From Treponema parvum (GTDB lineage Bacteria; Spirochaetota; Spirochaetia; Treponematales; Treponemataceae), in assembly GCF_017893945.1 (NCBI RefSeq), contig NZ_CP054257.1, positions 1,426,001 through 1,490,000 of the forward strand: 64,000 bases of DNA. Direction: 5' to 3'. A program made the position numbers and the translations under genes. Below, in pieces: positions 8,811 through 17,691 of this stretch; within the stretch, counting starts at the first letter, position 1, and the number at the start of each line of letters is the position of its first letter. Below the pieces are notes generated by a model. The model was not told where the DNA came from and did not search any database. It saw only the letters and a list, made by a program, of their open reading frames with translations.

Positions 8811-8920
8811 CGCCGTAAGTTGTCGCAACATAAACTACGCCATATGTTGTCGCAACGTAAGTTGTCATGCCGTAAACCGTTCGCCGTAAACTCTCGCCTT
8901 AGCTGTTGCGCCATAAGTTG
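8811..8920. repeat. Degenerate GC-rich repeat tract upstream of sufS
   Basis: Short related units follow one another. The palindromic GTTGTCGCAAC occurs at 8819-8829 and 8846-8856 (27 nt apart), with CGCCATATG at 8838-8846, GTAAGTTGTC-type words, and TTGCGCCATA at 8906-8915. The last word recurs twice in the repeat tract upstream of oppA (41165, 41190). The surrounding gap (8763-8917) holds no plausible gene. Confidence 0.65.
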
Positions 8921-8946
8921 CTTTTTTACGGCAAAAAATGTATCTT
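8918..8946 (+). promoter_or_regulatory. Promoter for sufS-sufU
   Basis: TTGCTT (8918-8923), 17-nt spacer, TATCTT (8941-8946). The sufS ATG is only 12 nt after the -10 box and has no Shine-Dalgarno, so the 5' untranslated region would be about 5-6 nt. Confidence 0.55.
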
Positions 8947-8958
8947 TAATAACGAAAT

Positions 8959-10185
8959 ATGAATAACATTTACCGAAAGGATTTTCCTTTTTTTTCAAAT
9001 AAACAAAACGAAGGATTGATTTACTTCGACAATGCGGCGACTGCGCAGCGCCCCGTTCAAGTTATTGAAGCCTTGAAAAATTTCTACGAAATAAACAATG
9101 CAAATCCTTTAAGAGGCCTTTACGCTCTTAGCGTAAGAGCGACAGAGGCATATGAAAACGCCAGGCACACAATTGCGGAATTTATAAATGCAAAAGGCGA
9201 CGAGGAAATAATTTTTACCCGTAACGCCACGGAATCACTAAATCTTGTCGCCTACAGCTACGGCATGGCCAACGTAAACGCCGGTGATGAAATTGTCGTT
9301 TCCGTGATGGAACACCACAGCAATATTCTTCCGTGGCAAATGGTTTGCAAAGCGAAGGGCGCAAAACTCGTTTATATAGAATGCAATAAAGAAAACGGTA
9401 TAATCGATCCTGATGAAATAGAATCTAAGATCTGCCGTAAAACAAAGATAGTTGCTATAACTCAGGTAAGCAACGTATTGGGAATCACGAATCCTGTAAA
9501 ACAGATCGCCCGGATCGCTCACAAAAACGGGGCTGTAATAGTTGTAGACGGTGCACAGTCCGTACCGCATATAAAGGTTGATGTTCGAGACTTGGACGCC
9601 GACTTTTTTGCTTTCAGCGGGCATAAAATAACAGGGCCTATGGGAACCGGCGTCTTATACGGAAAAAAGGAACTTCTTGAAAACATGACGCCTTTTTTAC
9701 GCGGCGGCGAAATGATCGAATATGTTACGCGGCAGGAAGCCACGTTCGCAGAAATCCCCCAAAAATTTGAAGCCGGAACCGTAAACGCTGCAGGCGCCGT
9801 AGGACTCGCCGCCGCAATAGACTATGTCCGCAATATCGGGATTGAAAAAATCGCAGAACACGATAACTACCTTTCAGCCATCATGCTTGAAGGCATAAAA
9901 AATATCCCTCATGTGCGCATAATAGGACATCCTGACGCAGACAAGCACTGCGGAATAATCACATTCACAGTTGAAGGCGTTCATCCGCACGACATCGCAA
10001 CCGTGCTTGATACCGAAAAAATCGCCGTAAGAGCCGGTCATCATTGTGCACAGCCGCTCGGAGAGTATTTGGGAATTCCTTCGAGCGCAAGAGCCAGTCT
10101 GTATTTTTATAATACGGAAGACGAAGTCGCCGTCTTTATAGAAAAACTAAAAAATGTGCGAAAATGGATGGGTTATGGAAACTAA
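8959..10185 (+). CDS. sufS: Cysteine desulfurase, SufS type
   Basis: 408 residues, the usual SufS length. A PLP enzyme that takes sulfur from cysteine for Fe-S clusters and thio-compounds. Seen: YFDNAATAQRP at 22-32, EHHSNILPWQ at 118-127, VDGAQSVPH at 196-204, the PLP Lys223 in SGHKITGPMGTG, and the persulfide Cys363 in RAGHHCAQP. It overlaps sufU downstream, its expected sulfur acceptor. No SufB, SufC or SufD gene occurs in the window. Confidence 0.96.
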   Translation: MNNIYRKDFPFFSNKQNEGLIYFDNAATAQRPVQVIEALKNFYEINNANPLRGLYALSVRATEAYENARHTIAEFINAKGDEEIIFTRNATESLNLVAYSYGMANVNAGDEIVVSVMEHHSNILPWQMVCKAKGAKLVYIECNKENGIIDPDEIESKICRKTKIVAITQVSNVLGITNPVKQIARIAHKNGAVIVVDGAQSVPHIKVDVRDLDADFFAFSGHKITGPMGTGVLYGKKELLENMTPFLRGGEMIEYVTRQEATFAEIPQKFEAGTVNAAGAVGLAAAIDYVRNIGIEKIAEHDNYLSAIMLEGIKNIPHVRIIGHPDADKHCGIITFTVEGVHPHDIATVLDTEKIAVRAGHHCAQPLGEYLGIPSSARASLYFYNTEDEVAVFIEKLKNVRKWMGYGN

Positions 10186-10645
10186 AGAATTATACAGAGA
10201 AATACTGAACGAACATAATCTTAATCCTGCTCACAAAGCGCAAATGGATCTTCCCACATTAACGCTGCACGGAGTAAATCCCAGCTGCGGCGACAATATA
10301 ACGCTAAGTCTTAAAATCGAAAACGATATTATAAAAGACGGAAGTTTTTCAGGATCCGGCTGCGCAATATCTCAGGCGTCGGTAGACATAATGCTAGATC
10401 TTGTGATAGGAAAAACAAAAGAAGAAGCTCTTCATCTTGTAGACATATTCATGCGCATGATAAAAGGCTCCGTAACGCAACAGGAAATTGAAGAACTCCA
10501 GGAAGCGGCGTCACTTCAGGACATAGCAAAGATGCCTGCCCGCGTAAAGTGCGCAATGCTTGGCTGGAGAACTATGAAAGAGATGTTCGGCTGCGAAGGT
10601 TGCTGTAATTCGGCGGCGAACCCCTCTTGCTGCGCCAAACAGTAA
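10175..10645 (+). CDS. sufU: SufU-type Fe-S assembly sulfur acceptor
   Basis: 156 residues from the ATG at 10175, which overlaps the last 11 nt of sufS and has GGATGGG just upstream; an in-frame ATG 21 nt earlier lacks a ribosome site. The three metal-binding cysteines of the U-type scaffold are present: Cys38 (PSCGD, with Asp40), Cys63 (SGSGCAIS) and Cys126 (VKCAMLGW). In Gram-positives SufU binds zinc and accepts persulfide from SufS. Odd feature: the last 17 residues are Cys-rich (Cys140, 143, 144, 152, 153), beyond the conserved fold, and could form an extra metal site or be oxidised. That last point is inference. Confidence 0.93.
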   Translation: METKELYREILNEHNLNPAHKAQMDLPTLTLHGVNPSCGDNITLSLKIENDIIKDGSFSGSGCAISQASVDIMLDLVIGKTKEEALHLVDIFMRMIKGSVTQQEIEELQEAASLQDIAKMPARVKCAMLGWRTMKEMFGCEGCCNSAANPSCCAKQ

Positions 10646-10646
10646 A

Positions 10647-11966
10647 TTACGTTTCCATAAGATCAAGTTTTCTCAAGTTTACGCTTATAAGCAAGCCTAC
10701 GCAGATCATTGCCGTCAAAAGAGAAGACCCGCCGTAAGACAAAAACAGCAGAGGAATTCCGGTTATAGGCATTATTCCCATAACCATGCCCACGTTTACA
10801 ACAAAATGGAAAAAAAACATCCCTAAAATTCCCGAGGCAATATAGTAGCCGAAGGTGTTTTTTGTGTTTATCATTATGAACATTATTCTTACGAGAATTG
10901 TAAGATATAAAATGAAAACAAACGATCCGCCTATAAAACCGAATTCTTCGGATAAGATGCTGAAAATAAAGTCCGTGCTCTGCTGAGGCAAAAACCTGTA
11001 ATGGCTCTGCGTTCCATTTAAAAATCCCCTGCCGCGGGGGCCGCCAGAACCTATCGCTATCTTGGACTGAATAATATTCCAGCCTGATCCCAATGGATCG
11101 CTGGACGGATCGATATAAACTATAAGCCTTTTCAGCTGATAAGTCTTTAATACCTTCCCCAATCCGTAAGAAGTGATGAGCGACACGGTAAGTATTCCGA
11201 AAAAAAACGCTATCCAATAATAGTATTTATTATTTTTAAAAATTATCTTTCCGATAGCTCCGATCAGCGCGATCGCCGCCGAAGCCGCGATCACTAAGAT
11301 TCTGTACTTTCTAAAAGTCAAAATGGAAACAATTTTATACGTGCGATGCGCAATTTCACTCTGCCATACGGGAATAATCGTAAACAGTATCGTCAGGCCG
11401 CCGGTCAGCACAACCAGTAAAATATATTTCAAAGGCACGCCCGCAACAAAACACATTACTATAAATATCGGTATGAACACGGAGGCCGTTCCCAGATCCG
11501 GCTGCAAGAGGATCAACGTCATTGGCAAAAGCATTATGCATAAAGCCGTTATAAATCTTTTTCCGGGACTTTCACGGACGCTTTTTTCAAAATACTCTGC
11601 AAGAAATAAGATGTAAACTATTTTGCAAAATTCCGACGGCTGAACGCCGAGATTGGCTATTCCTATCCAGCTGCGCGCGCCGTTTACATATCTTCCGAAA
11701 AATTTGGTATACACAAGGATTACGATCATAGCGCCGGCTATCCAATTTAAAAAACGCCGGATCTTTCTGAAATCATATATGGAAAACAAAAAAAGCAATA
11801 CTATGCCGATCGAAACCCATACGATCTGCCTTATGTACTCGGTAGAAACGGATATCCCGTCGGAATTTACTCCTGAAGAATAGATAAAAGATATTCCCAA
11901 ACAACTGAGAACAAGCACGCAGAAAAAAAGAATGTAATCGAAAAAAACAAAAAAATTTATTTTCAT
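10647..11966 (-). CDS. rodA: Rod-shape peptidoglycan glycosyltransferase RodA (SEDS)
   Basis: 439 residues, somewhat longer than the 370-390 aa norm, with about ten membrane segments. The SEDS motifs are visible: LLQPDLGTASVFIP (with the Asp), GPRGRGFLNGTQSHYRFLPQQSTDFIFSILSEEFGF, and the C-terminal FLSYGGSS. RodA polymerises glycan from lipid II together with PBP2 in the elongasome. It is the last gene of mreBCD-mrdA-rodA, 17 nt after the PBP2 stop. The extra length lies in a central loop rich in hydrophobic residues around 210-270. Confidence 0.95.
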   Translation of the reverse strand: MKINFFVFFDYILFFCVLVLSCLGISFIYSSGVNSDGISVSTEYIRQIVWVSIGIVLLFLFSIYDFRKIRRFLNWIAGAMIVILVYTKFFGRYVNGARSWIGIANLGVQPSEFCKIVYILFLAEYFEKSVRESPGKRFITALCIMLLPMTLILLQPDLGTASVFIPIFIVMCFVAGVPLKYILLVVLTGGLTILFTIIPVWQSEIAHRTYKIVSILTFRKYRILVIAASAAIALIGAIGKIIFKNNKYYYWIAFFFGILTVSLITSYGLGKVLKTYQLKRLIVYIDPSSDPLGSGWNIIQSKIAIGSGGPRGRGFLNGTQSHYRFLPQQSTDFIFSILSEEFGFIGGSFVFILYLTILVRIMFIMINTKNTFGYYIASGILGMFFFHFVVNVGMVMGIMPITGIPLLFLSYGGSSLLTAMICVGLLISVNLRKLDLMET

Positions 11967-11983
11967 ATAAGCACTTTCATTTT

Positions 11984-13843
11984 TTATTTGATCAAAGCCC
12001 TGAATCCCAGAGCGTCAACGGCTTCATCGTAACTTTGATTTGCAAAAATTCCCTGGAAAATTATGTTTGTCGCATAAGGCGCCCACCATTCCCAAGCGTT
12101 AACCGCTTCGACAAGCACAACAACGACGATACGCTCCTCTGCGGGTTTGTCATAAGGCGCGTAAGCTACAAGCCAAGAGTGCCAGTTTTCCTTTTTAACG
12201 TCCGAAACTTCGGCCGTACCGGTTTTGCCGGCTATTTGCACAACCTTATTTGCCATGGGATATTTTCCGGAACCGTCCGTGATCGTGTACCGCAGATCGT
12301 CCTGAACTTTTTTCCACACTTCTTCGGGTATGGAATCCGAGTGAAAAAGGACTTTAGGATTGACTTCCGAAATGACTTCTCCGTTTACGGGATTTCGTAT
12401 TTCTTTTAAAAGATGCGGCTGATATATTGTTCCTTTGTTTGCTACCATAGCCATCATGTTTGCAAGCTGAAGCGGCGTCACAAGTGTATAGCCCTGACCT
12501 ATCGAAATAGCCATAGTATCTCCGCCCACCCATTTTTCATGATAGCGCCTTTCTTTCCATTGCGCGGAAGGAATAAAACCGTTCGCCCTGCTGGGCAGAT
12601 CGATCTTAGTGTCCTGCCCCAACCCGAATTCCTTTGCATAATAAGAAATACTGTCCACTCCTAAAAAATCCCGCCCCACAGTCCAATAATAAATATCGCA
12701 AGACTGGGCAAGAGCTTCGCGCAGATCTAGATGACCGTGTCCGGGTTCGTGCTGCCAACAGTGAAAAACGCGCCCGCCGTAAGACATCTTTCCCTTACAT
12801 TCTATCTTTTTATCTTCAGGAAAAGTTCCTTCCGAAAGCAAGGCCGCAGACATTATGACTTTAAAAGTAGAAGCAGGCGGATATGTCGCGTTCACTGCCC
12901 TGTTCAGCAAGGGGTTGTTATCGTTTTGCATGAGCTTTACATATTCCGCGTTGGAATTTTCAGTGTTAAAAATATTGGAATCAAAATATGGATAGGAAAC
13001 CATCGCCAAAATTTCGCCCGTATCGGCTTTTAACACAATGGCGGCTCCCACACGGTTACCCAAGGCCTTTTCCGCAAGCGTCTGTATTGTTCTGTCTATA
13101 GTAAGAACAAGATTCTTACCCATTTGCGGAGGTTCGATCACAGGCTCGTCGGAAAGGATCCTTCCGCGCACATCTACGGTTTTCATTTCACGCCCCGGCA
13201 CGCCTTGAAGAAGATCGTCGTACTGTCTTTCAATTCCGGTCTTGCCGACTATGCTGTTCGGTTTATAGCCCTTGTTGTACATGACGGTCATTTCTTCCTT
13301 TGTTATGTTTCCTACGTAGCCTATGACATGAGAAAGAGAGCCCGTGTAGATATAGTTGCGCATAGGTTTTGAAACCCACGAAACGCCGGGTAAGTCCGTA
13401 ATGTTTTCCGCTATGTTCGTAATTATATTAAACGATACGTTGGAGCGTATTTCGACGGAAGTAAAAGAGCGCCTCATATTTGAGGGGATGCGGCGGTCTA
13501 TTTCGCTTTTAGGAATGCCAAGATAGTGAGAAAGCCTCGCCGTCACAGTATCGTAAAGGTCTATAGGAATTTCCGCCGGCGTAATATTTACGGCAAATGA
13601 ATCCGTATTCGTTACAAACGGGGATGTAAAATTCCTGTCGAAAATTTCACCGCGATGCGCCGACAAAGTATTTACCTGGCTTGAAATGGTTCTTGACCTG
13701 GTCCGGTAGGTTTCGCCCTCGATTACCTGTAAAGAAAACAAACGCGAAAAATATATTATAAAAGTTAAGACGATGATGCTCAAAAGCACAAAAACGTGAA
13801 GCTTTTTTTCCTGCGTTTGCCGTCCTATAGCACCTTCGGTCAT
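11984..13843 (-). CDS. mrdA: Penicillin-binding protein 2, elongation transpeptidase
   Basis: 619 residues: one membrane helix (about 16-38), a PBP dimerisation/pedestal domain with RGEIFDRN at 64-71, then the transpeptidase domain. Active-site motifs: Ser325 in STFK (325-328), SCD at 381-383 (an SxN variant with Asp, as in many PBP2s) and KTG at 540-542. It cross-links peptidoglycan during rod elongation with RodA. The ATG overlaps the stop of mreD by 4 nt (ATGA), indicating coupled translation. Confidence 0.96.
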   Translation of the reverse strand: MTEGAIGRQTQEKKLHVFVLLSIIVLTFIIYFSRLFSLQVIEGETYRTRSRTISSQVNTLSAHRGEIFDRNFTSPFVTNTDSFAVNITPAEIPIDLYDTVTARLSHYLGIPKSEIDRRIPSNMRRSFTSVEIRSNVSFNIITNIAENITDLPGVSWVSKPMRNYIYTGSLSHVIGYVGNITKEEMTVMYNKGYKPNSIVGKTGIERQYDDLLQGVPGREMKTVDVRGRILSDEPVIEPPQMGKNLVLTIDRTIQTLAEKALGNRVGAAIVLKADTGEILAMVSYPYFDSNIFNTENSNAEYVKLMQNDNNPLLNRAVNATYPPASTFKVIMSAALLSEGTFPEDKKIECKGKMSYGGRVFHCWQHEPGHGHLDLREALAQSCDIYYWTVGRDFLGVDSISYYAKEFGLGQDTKIDLPSRANGFIPSAQWKERRYHEKWVGGDTMAISIGQGYTLVTPLQLANMMAMVANKGTIYQPHLLKEIRNPVNGEVISEVNPKVLFHSDSIPEEVWKKVQDDLRYTITDGSGKYPMANKVVQIAGKTGTAEVSDVKKENWHSWLVAYAPYDKPAEERIVVVVLVEAVNAWEWWAPYATNIIFQGIFANQSYDEAVDALGFRALIK

Positions 13844-14346
13844 AACGGCAGCCTCTGTTCTTTAGAATACAATGGATCAAATACGGACATAAATTTAAAA
13901 ACTATCGGAGCAAAAAAAACATTCAGGGCTAATTCGGTCAAAAATAAAAAAGAAAACGGATTGTACGTGCTTACACTGCGGTAAAAAAGCGAGATAAACC
14001 ACAGTAAAAACATTTTATAAACCGTACCGCAGGCTGCAATCAGAGCGGGCATCAGAACGCCTGCCGTACTGAAAGTTTTTGAAAAAAAGCCGCTCGTATA
14101 TCCGAGCATTGTCCTAAGAAGCGCGTTCAGACCGAACGGGCAGCCACTCAAAAAATCTGTTATAATTCCCGAAAAAAAACCGGCGATTTCTCCCAATCTG
14201 CGCCCGTAAGAAAAAGAACAGTACAAGACGCAAAGCAAAAGAAAATCGGGAATCGCAGGTAAAAATAAGATATTGGACAGTATCGCAGATTCGAAAACGG
14301 CGAAGCCCAGCAATATCGACAATAAAATGCAAATATACTTAACCAT
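13840..14346 (-). CDS. mreD: Rod-shape-determining protein MreD
   Basis: 168 residues, about five membrane segments, weakly conserved in sequence as MreD usually is. The motifs RLGEIAGFFSGIITDFLSG at about 50-68 and the later GY region match the family. It anchors MreC and MreB at the membrane in the elongasome. Position between mreC (2 nt upstream) and mrdA (4-nt overlap) decides the call. Confidence 0.9.
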   Translation of the reverse strand: MVKYICILLSILLGFAVFESAILSNILFLPAIPDFLLLCVLYCSFSYGRRLGEIAGFFSGIITDFLSGCPFGLNALLRTMLGYTSGFFSKTFSTAGVLMPALIAACGTVYKMFLLWFISLFYRSVSTYNPFSFLFLTELALNVFFAPIVFKFMSVFDPLYSKEQRLPL

Positions 14347-14348
14347 TT

Positions 14349-15215
14349 TCAGTCCTTTTTATCCTTCGCCATCGTCAGGTCTATTACGAGAACGTCTTCA
14401 AGCCTCATAAAATCTATTGCGGGATTAAGATCTATATTCAGCGAAGAATCATAATCTATCACCGTAATCTTTGATATGGTTCCTATGGGAATATTTCCGA
14501 TATAGTTATCGTTTTCTCCTGAAGTGACTACTATGTCCCCGTAATGAAGATCTTCCAAAACTCTTTTTCGTATGTATTGTAATTTGAGAGGACTCGAAAA
14601 TGTTCCCTGCCCTGTAGCAAGACCTATGTCCCGCGTATTTTGAATGCGCGCGGATACGGCGCATTTTACGTCATAAACGGGCATAAGCTGGCTTGTGTAC
14701 CGCCCCACGCTTGTTATCTTTCCTACGATGCCCGGATTACCGTTTTGTATCGCAATAACGGGAAGGTTCTTTCTTATTCCGTGAACGCTGCCCTTGTTTA
14801 TTGTCATCGATGCGTACAGACCGTCTATGTCGCGGCCTATGATGTGGGCGGGAATATTTTTTTGTTCCAGAGATTCGGAAAAGTCAAGCAGAGCGCGAAG
14901 GCGTTCGTTTTCTTTGCGTATCTCTGCATTTGAACGCTGCATAGCTTCAAAATCTTTAAGTTTTTCCGTGAGAACATTATAATCCGCTTTCAACCTTGAA
15001 ACTTCTTTTACGGCGTTTACGCTGTTTTCTATTCCCGAAACTACGCTGTAAACGCCTTTTTGAATCGTAGACAAAACGGTAAAACCTATTTTATTGAAAT
15101 TTAAAACAAAACTTTGGGAACTGAATGCAAGCATCACGCCCGAAAAAAGAAAAAAAACGATAAATAAAAATTCCGAAAAATCTATGTTGAATAAAAAATT
15201 CTTTTTTTTAGACAT
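14349..15215 (-). CDS. mreC: Rod-shape-determining protein MreC
   Basis: 288 residues: an N-terminal membrane helix (about 12-32), a coiled coil (about 60-105, ending ERLRALLDF), then the beta-rich MreC domain with PAHIIGRDIDGLYASMTINKGS and IGTISKI-type strands. It is a periplasmic scaffold that links MreB to PBP2. Next gene after mreB with an 11-nt gap. Confidence 0.94.
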   Translation of the reverse strand: MSKKKNFLFNIDFSEFLFIVFFLFSGVMLAFSSQSFVLNFNKIGFTVLSTIQKGVYSVVSGIENSVNAVKEVSRLKADYNVLTEKLKDFEAMQRSNAEIRKENERLRALLDFSESLEQKNIPAHIIGRDIDGLYASMTINKGSVHGIRKNLPVIAIQNGNPGIVGKITSVGRYTSQLMPVYDVKCAVSARIQNTRDIGLATGQGTFSSPLKLQYIRKRVLEDLHYGDIVVTSGENDNYIGNIPIGTISKITVIDYDSSLNIDLNPAIDFMRLEDVLVIDLTMAKDKKD

Positions 15216-15226
15216 AGGCGAACGCC

Positions 15227-16261
15227 CTATTCGTTCAGATTGTCATAGGCGGAGCGTCCTCCGGTCATGTCTTTGAAAATCTCAAACGATTCACCTGCTC
15301 CCATGGCTACACAGTCGAGGGGTTTTTCAACCAATATCACAGGAACACCGGTAACCCGTGAAATAAGTTTCGGAAGTCCTTTTAACATGGAACCGCCGCC
15401 GGTCATAACTATACCGCGTTCTACGATGTCCGCAGCCAGCTCAGGCGGCGTATGTCCCAAAGAATTTTTAATCTCTTCGATTATCCTGTCCACAGGTTCT
15501 TTAAGAGCTTCCCGCACTTCAACGCTGTCTATTTCGAGAGGCCTCGGAAGCCCGGTAACCGCGTCCGTGCCTTTGATTTCCATCTTTTCATTGTCGGTAT
15601 CAGGAGAAGCGTTTCCTATTTCGATTTTAAGGCGCTCCGACGTGTGCTGTCCTATGATAAGGTTATGAACGTTTCTTATGTGCTTAACGATGGCTTCGTC
15701 AAATTTATCACCGCCGACGCGTATGGAAGAAGTTATAACCATTCCACCCAATGATATTACGCTTACTTCCGTAGTGCCTCCGCCTATGTCGCAGACCATA
15801 TGTCCTGCAGGTTCGTAGATGGGAATTTTAGCGCCTATTGCGGCCGCAAGCGATTCTTCAATTACGCCTACTTCCTTTGCGCCCGCTTTAAAGGCCGCTT
15901 CGATTACGGCGCGTCTTTCTACTTCGGTAATGCAGGAAGGTATTCCTATCTTCATGCGCATGGATTTGATAAATTTGTGACGCGGCATGATCTTGTTGAT
16001 AAAATACTTTATCATCTTTTCCGTGCTGTCTATGTCGGCTATAACGCCGTCCGCCAAAGGCCGTATGGCCGTAATGTTGCTGGGCGTTTTCCACAACATG
16101 CGCTTTGCTTCAGCTCCTACCGCAACTACGCGTTTTGTCCCTTTTTCTACCGCTATAACCGACGGCTCATCGATAACGATCCCGCGTCCTTTGACATATA
16201 TGAGCGTGTTGCAAGTTCCCAAATCTATACCAATGTCAGTCGAAAACCGGTCAAAAAACAT
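15227..16261 (-). CDS. mreB: Rod-shape actin homologue MreB
   Basis: 344 residues, normal for MreB. Actin-fold motifs: the phosphate-1 loop [15 protein letters not shown] at 9-23, the phosphate-2 loop [13 protein letters not shown], and the adenosine motif [15 protein letters not shown] near 285-299. It polymerises on the inner membrane and directs wall synthesis. A GGTGGTGGAGA Shine-Dalgarno precedes the ATG. In periplasmic-flagellate spirochaetes, shape also depends on flagella and wall, so MreB here probably mainly supports cylinder elongation (inference). Confidence 0.97.
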   Translation of the reverse strand: MFFDRFSTDIGIDLGTCNTLIYVKGRGIVIDEPSVIAVEKGTKRVVAVGAEAKRMLWKTPSNITAIRPLADGVIADIDSTEKMIKYFINKIMPRHKFIKSMRMKIGIPSCITEVERRAVIEAAFKAGAKEVGVIEESLAAAIGAKIPIYEPAGHMVCDIGGGTTEVSVISLGGMVITSSIRVGGDKFDEAIVKHIRNVHNLIIGQHTSERLKIEIGNASPDTDNEKMEIKGTDAVTGLPRPLEIDSVEVREALKEPVDRIIEEIKNSLGHTPPELAADIVERGIVMTGGGSMLKGLPKLISRVTGVPVILVEKPLDCVAMGAGESFEIFKDMTGGRSAYDNLNE

Positions 16262-16273
16262 TCTCCACCACCT

Positions 16274-17233
16274 TTATTTATAATCCGATATTTTTTTTAA
16301 AGCTTCAGGGTGATTTATCTGCGCGCGCAGAGCCTTGCGCCATTCAGCCCTTGCCCTTATCAAATCGCCTTGTTTCTCATATATTACACCAAGACCGTAA
16401 TATGCGTCAGCTGAATTTATGTTTTTTTCTAAAATTGTTTGAAATTCATTTTGCGCCGCCGCAAGATCGCCTTCTTCGGTGAGTATTTGCCCCAATAATA
16501 TACGGCCTTTGACAACAAGGTTTTCGTCGTCTTCTTCTTTGATAACCCTGTACAAATACTGTTTGGCTGCTGAATTTTGTCCCGCCTTACGGTATTGTTC
16601 GGCAATCGAAAGCAACAGGGAGCCGGACTCCCGCACAAGCAAAGCTTCCGTAAAAGAAGAAATGCTTTCGGACGTCATTCCCAAAGAAGCGTAGCTTAGC
16701 CCTAAATACTCGTAAATGTCGTCCGCCCTGTAGCCGAGTTCCTTTGCCTGAGAAAGATAATTTATGACAAGGTCCGAATAGTAATAATATGACGAAAGCG
16801 TATTTTTATAAAAATACGTTTTACCGAGCATATAGTCTAACTGAGGAATTAAAGATTTTTTTGCGGACTGAAGAGCCGTCCTCATGTCAAAAATGGCTGC
16901 ATCCAAGTAGTCGCGGGCGTCGGCCGAGTCGGTTTGACTTACCGCCAAATAGAATCCCGCATAGCCTTTAAATGTTAAAGCCGCATTATTATAAGGCTGT
17001 TTTTGTAAAAGCTGCTCGCAAGTTTCATATACGGTCTTGTAATCGTGTTCCGACCATTTTTGATAAATATACGAAACTGAAAATTTATTGTGTTCGGGGG
17101 AATTAAAACGGCGGATAAGGGCAAAAACGCTTATGAATACGAGCGATAAAACGACCGCCAGAATAACAAAATACAGAAGAAATTTGCTTTTTCTTTTGAT
17201 AACGCCGTTTTTAACATTTGTATTCGAAAACAT
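16274..17233 (-). CDS. Membrane-anchored TPR-repeat protein at head of the mre operon
   Basis: 319 residues from ATG at 17233. An in-frame GTG/ATG extension further upstream would run into the RNase P RNA gene, so the shorter start is chosen. One membrane helix (about 20-42) is followed by roughly six tetratricopeptide units (about 55-315), for example DIYEYLGLSYASLGMTSESI and ADAYYGLGVIYEKQGDLIRA. It is probably periplasmic or cytoplasmic-face scaffolding. It lies 12 nt upstream of mreB, suggesting an elongasome-related partner role, but no direct evidence of function is visible. Confidence 0.75.
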   Translation of the reverse strand: MFSNTNVKNGVIKRKSKFLLYFVILAVVLSLVFISVFALIRRFNSPEHNKFSVSYIYQKWSEHDYKTVYETCEQLLQKQPYNNAALTFKGYAGFYLAVSQTDSADARDYLDAAIFDMRTALQSAKKSLIPQLDYMLGKTYFYKNTLSSYYYYSDLVINYLSQAKELGYRADDIYEYLGLSYASLGMTSESISSFTEALLVRESGSLLLSIAEQYRKAGQNSAAKQYLYRVIKEEDDENLVVKGRILLGQILTEEGDLAAAQNEFQTILEKNINSADAYYGLGVIYEKQGDLIRARAEWRKALRAQINHPEALKKISDYK

Positions 17234-17260
17234 ACCCAAATAGTACCATAAAAAATAAAA

Positions 17261-17645
17261 ACAGAAAGGATATAAGCCGGGTTCTGTTCCGGCCGTAATT
17301 CCGGCCGGCATGATCATCTATCTGAAACACGGATCGCTCCGTGTTTTTAGCAGCCTACCCGCAGCGTAATTGTCCGGAAAACATAACTGCCTATTCGGCC
17401 TTGCTCCAAATGAGGTTTCCCTGTCGTTTCCGTTACCGGAAACACGGTGAGCTCTTACCTCGCCTTTTCACCCTTACGTACGAAAACTCATACGCGGTAT
17501 GTTTTCTGTGGTACTTTCTGTCAGCCGGCGAAAAAATCGTCGGCCGCCCGGTTATTACCCGGCATCTTTTCCGGCGGAGCCCGGACTTTCCTTTTGACCG
17601 AAAAATATCATAAAATCCCGGTCAAACGATCATATCCTTTCTGTC
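17261..17645 (-). ncRNA. rnpB: RNase P RNA, bacterial A type
   Basis: The minus strand contains the P4/J3-4 core GGAAAGTCCGGGCTCC (17576-17591) and the 3' signature ACAGAACCCGGCTTA (17271-17287). The two ends pair as a 12-bp P1 helix: ACAGAAAGGATA near 17644-17633 with TATCCTTTCTGT ending at 17261. The ACAGAAA word of J11/12-P12 is also present. Length of about 385 nt fits. This is the catalytic RNA for tRNA 5' maturation. It ends 28 nt before the TPR gene start and follows the zinc-ribbon gene, so it is an independent unit in a gap. Confidence 0.95.
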
Positions 17646-17691
17646 AATAAACACTTTCAAAAACGCGGTTCAAAAGAGAAATTCTTGAATC

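Noticed and set aside
8777..8998. Minus-strand open frame of 73 codons
   Set aside because: Made of the degenerate repeat tract, Arg/Asn/Leu biased, overlaps the sufS start and promoter; no ribosome site.
17234..17317. N-terminal extension of the TPR gene
   Set aside because: Would overlap the 3' end of RNase P RNA; the ATG at 17233 with the membrane helix just after is sufficient.
17341..17613. Plus-strand open frame of 90 codons
   Set aside because: Lies within the RNase P RNA gene on the opposite strand, whose structure explains the sequence.
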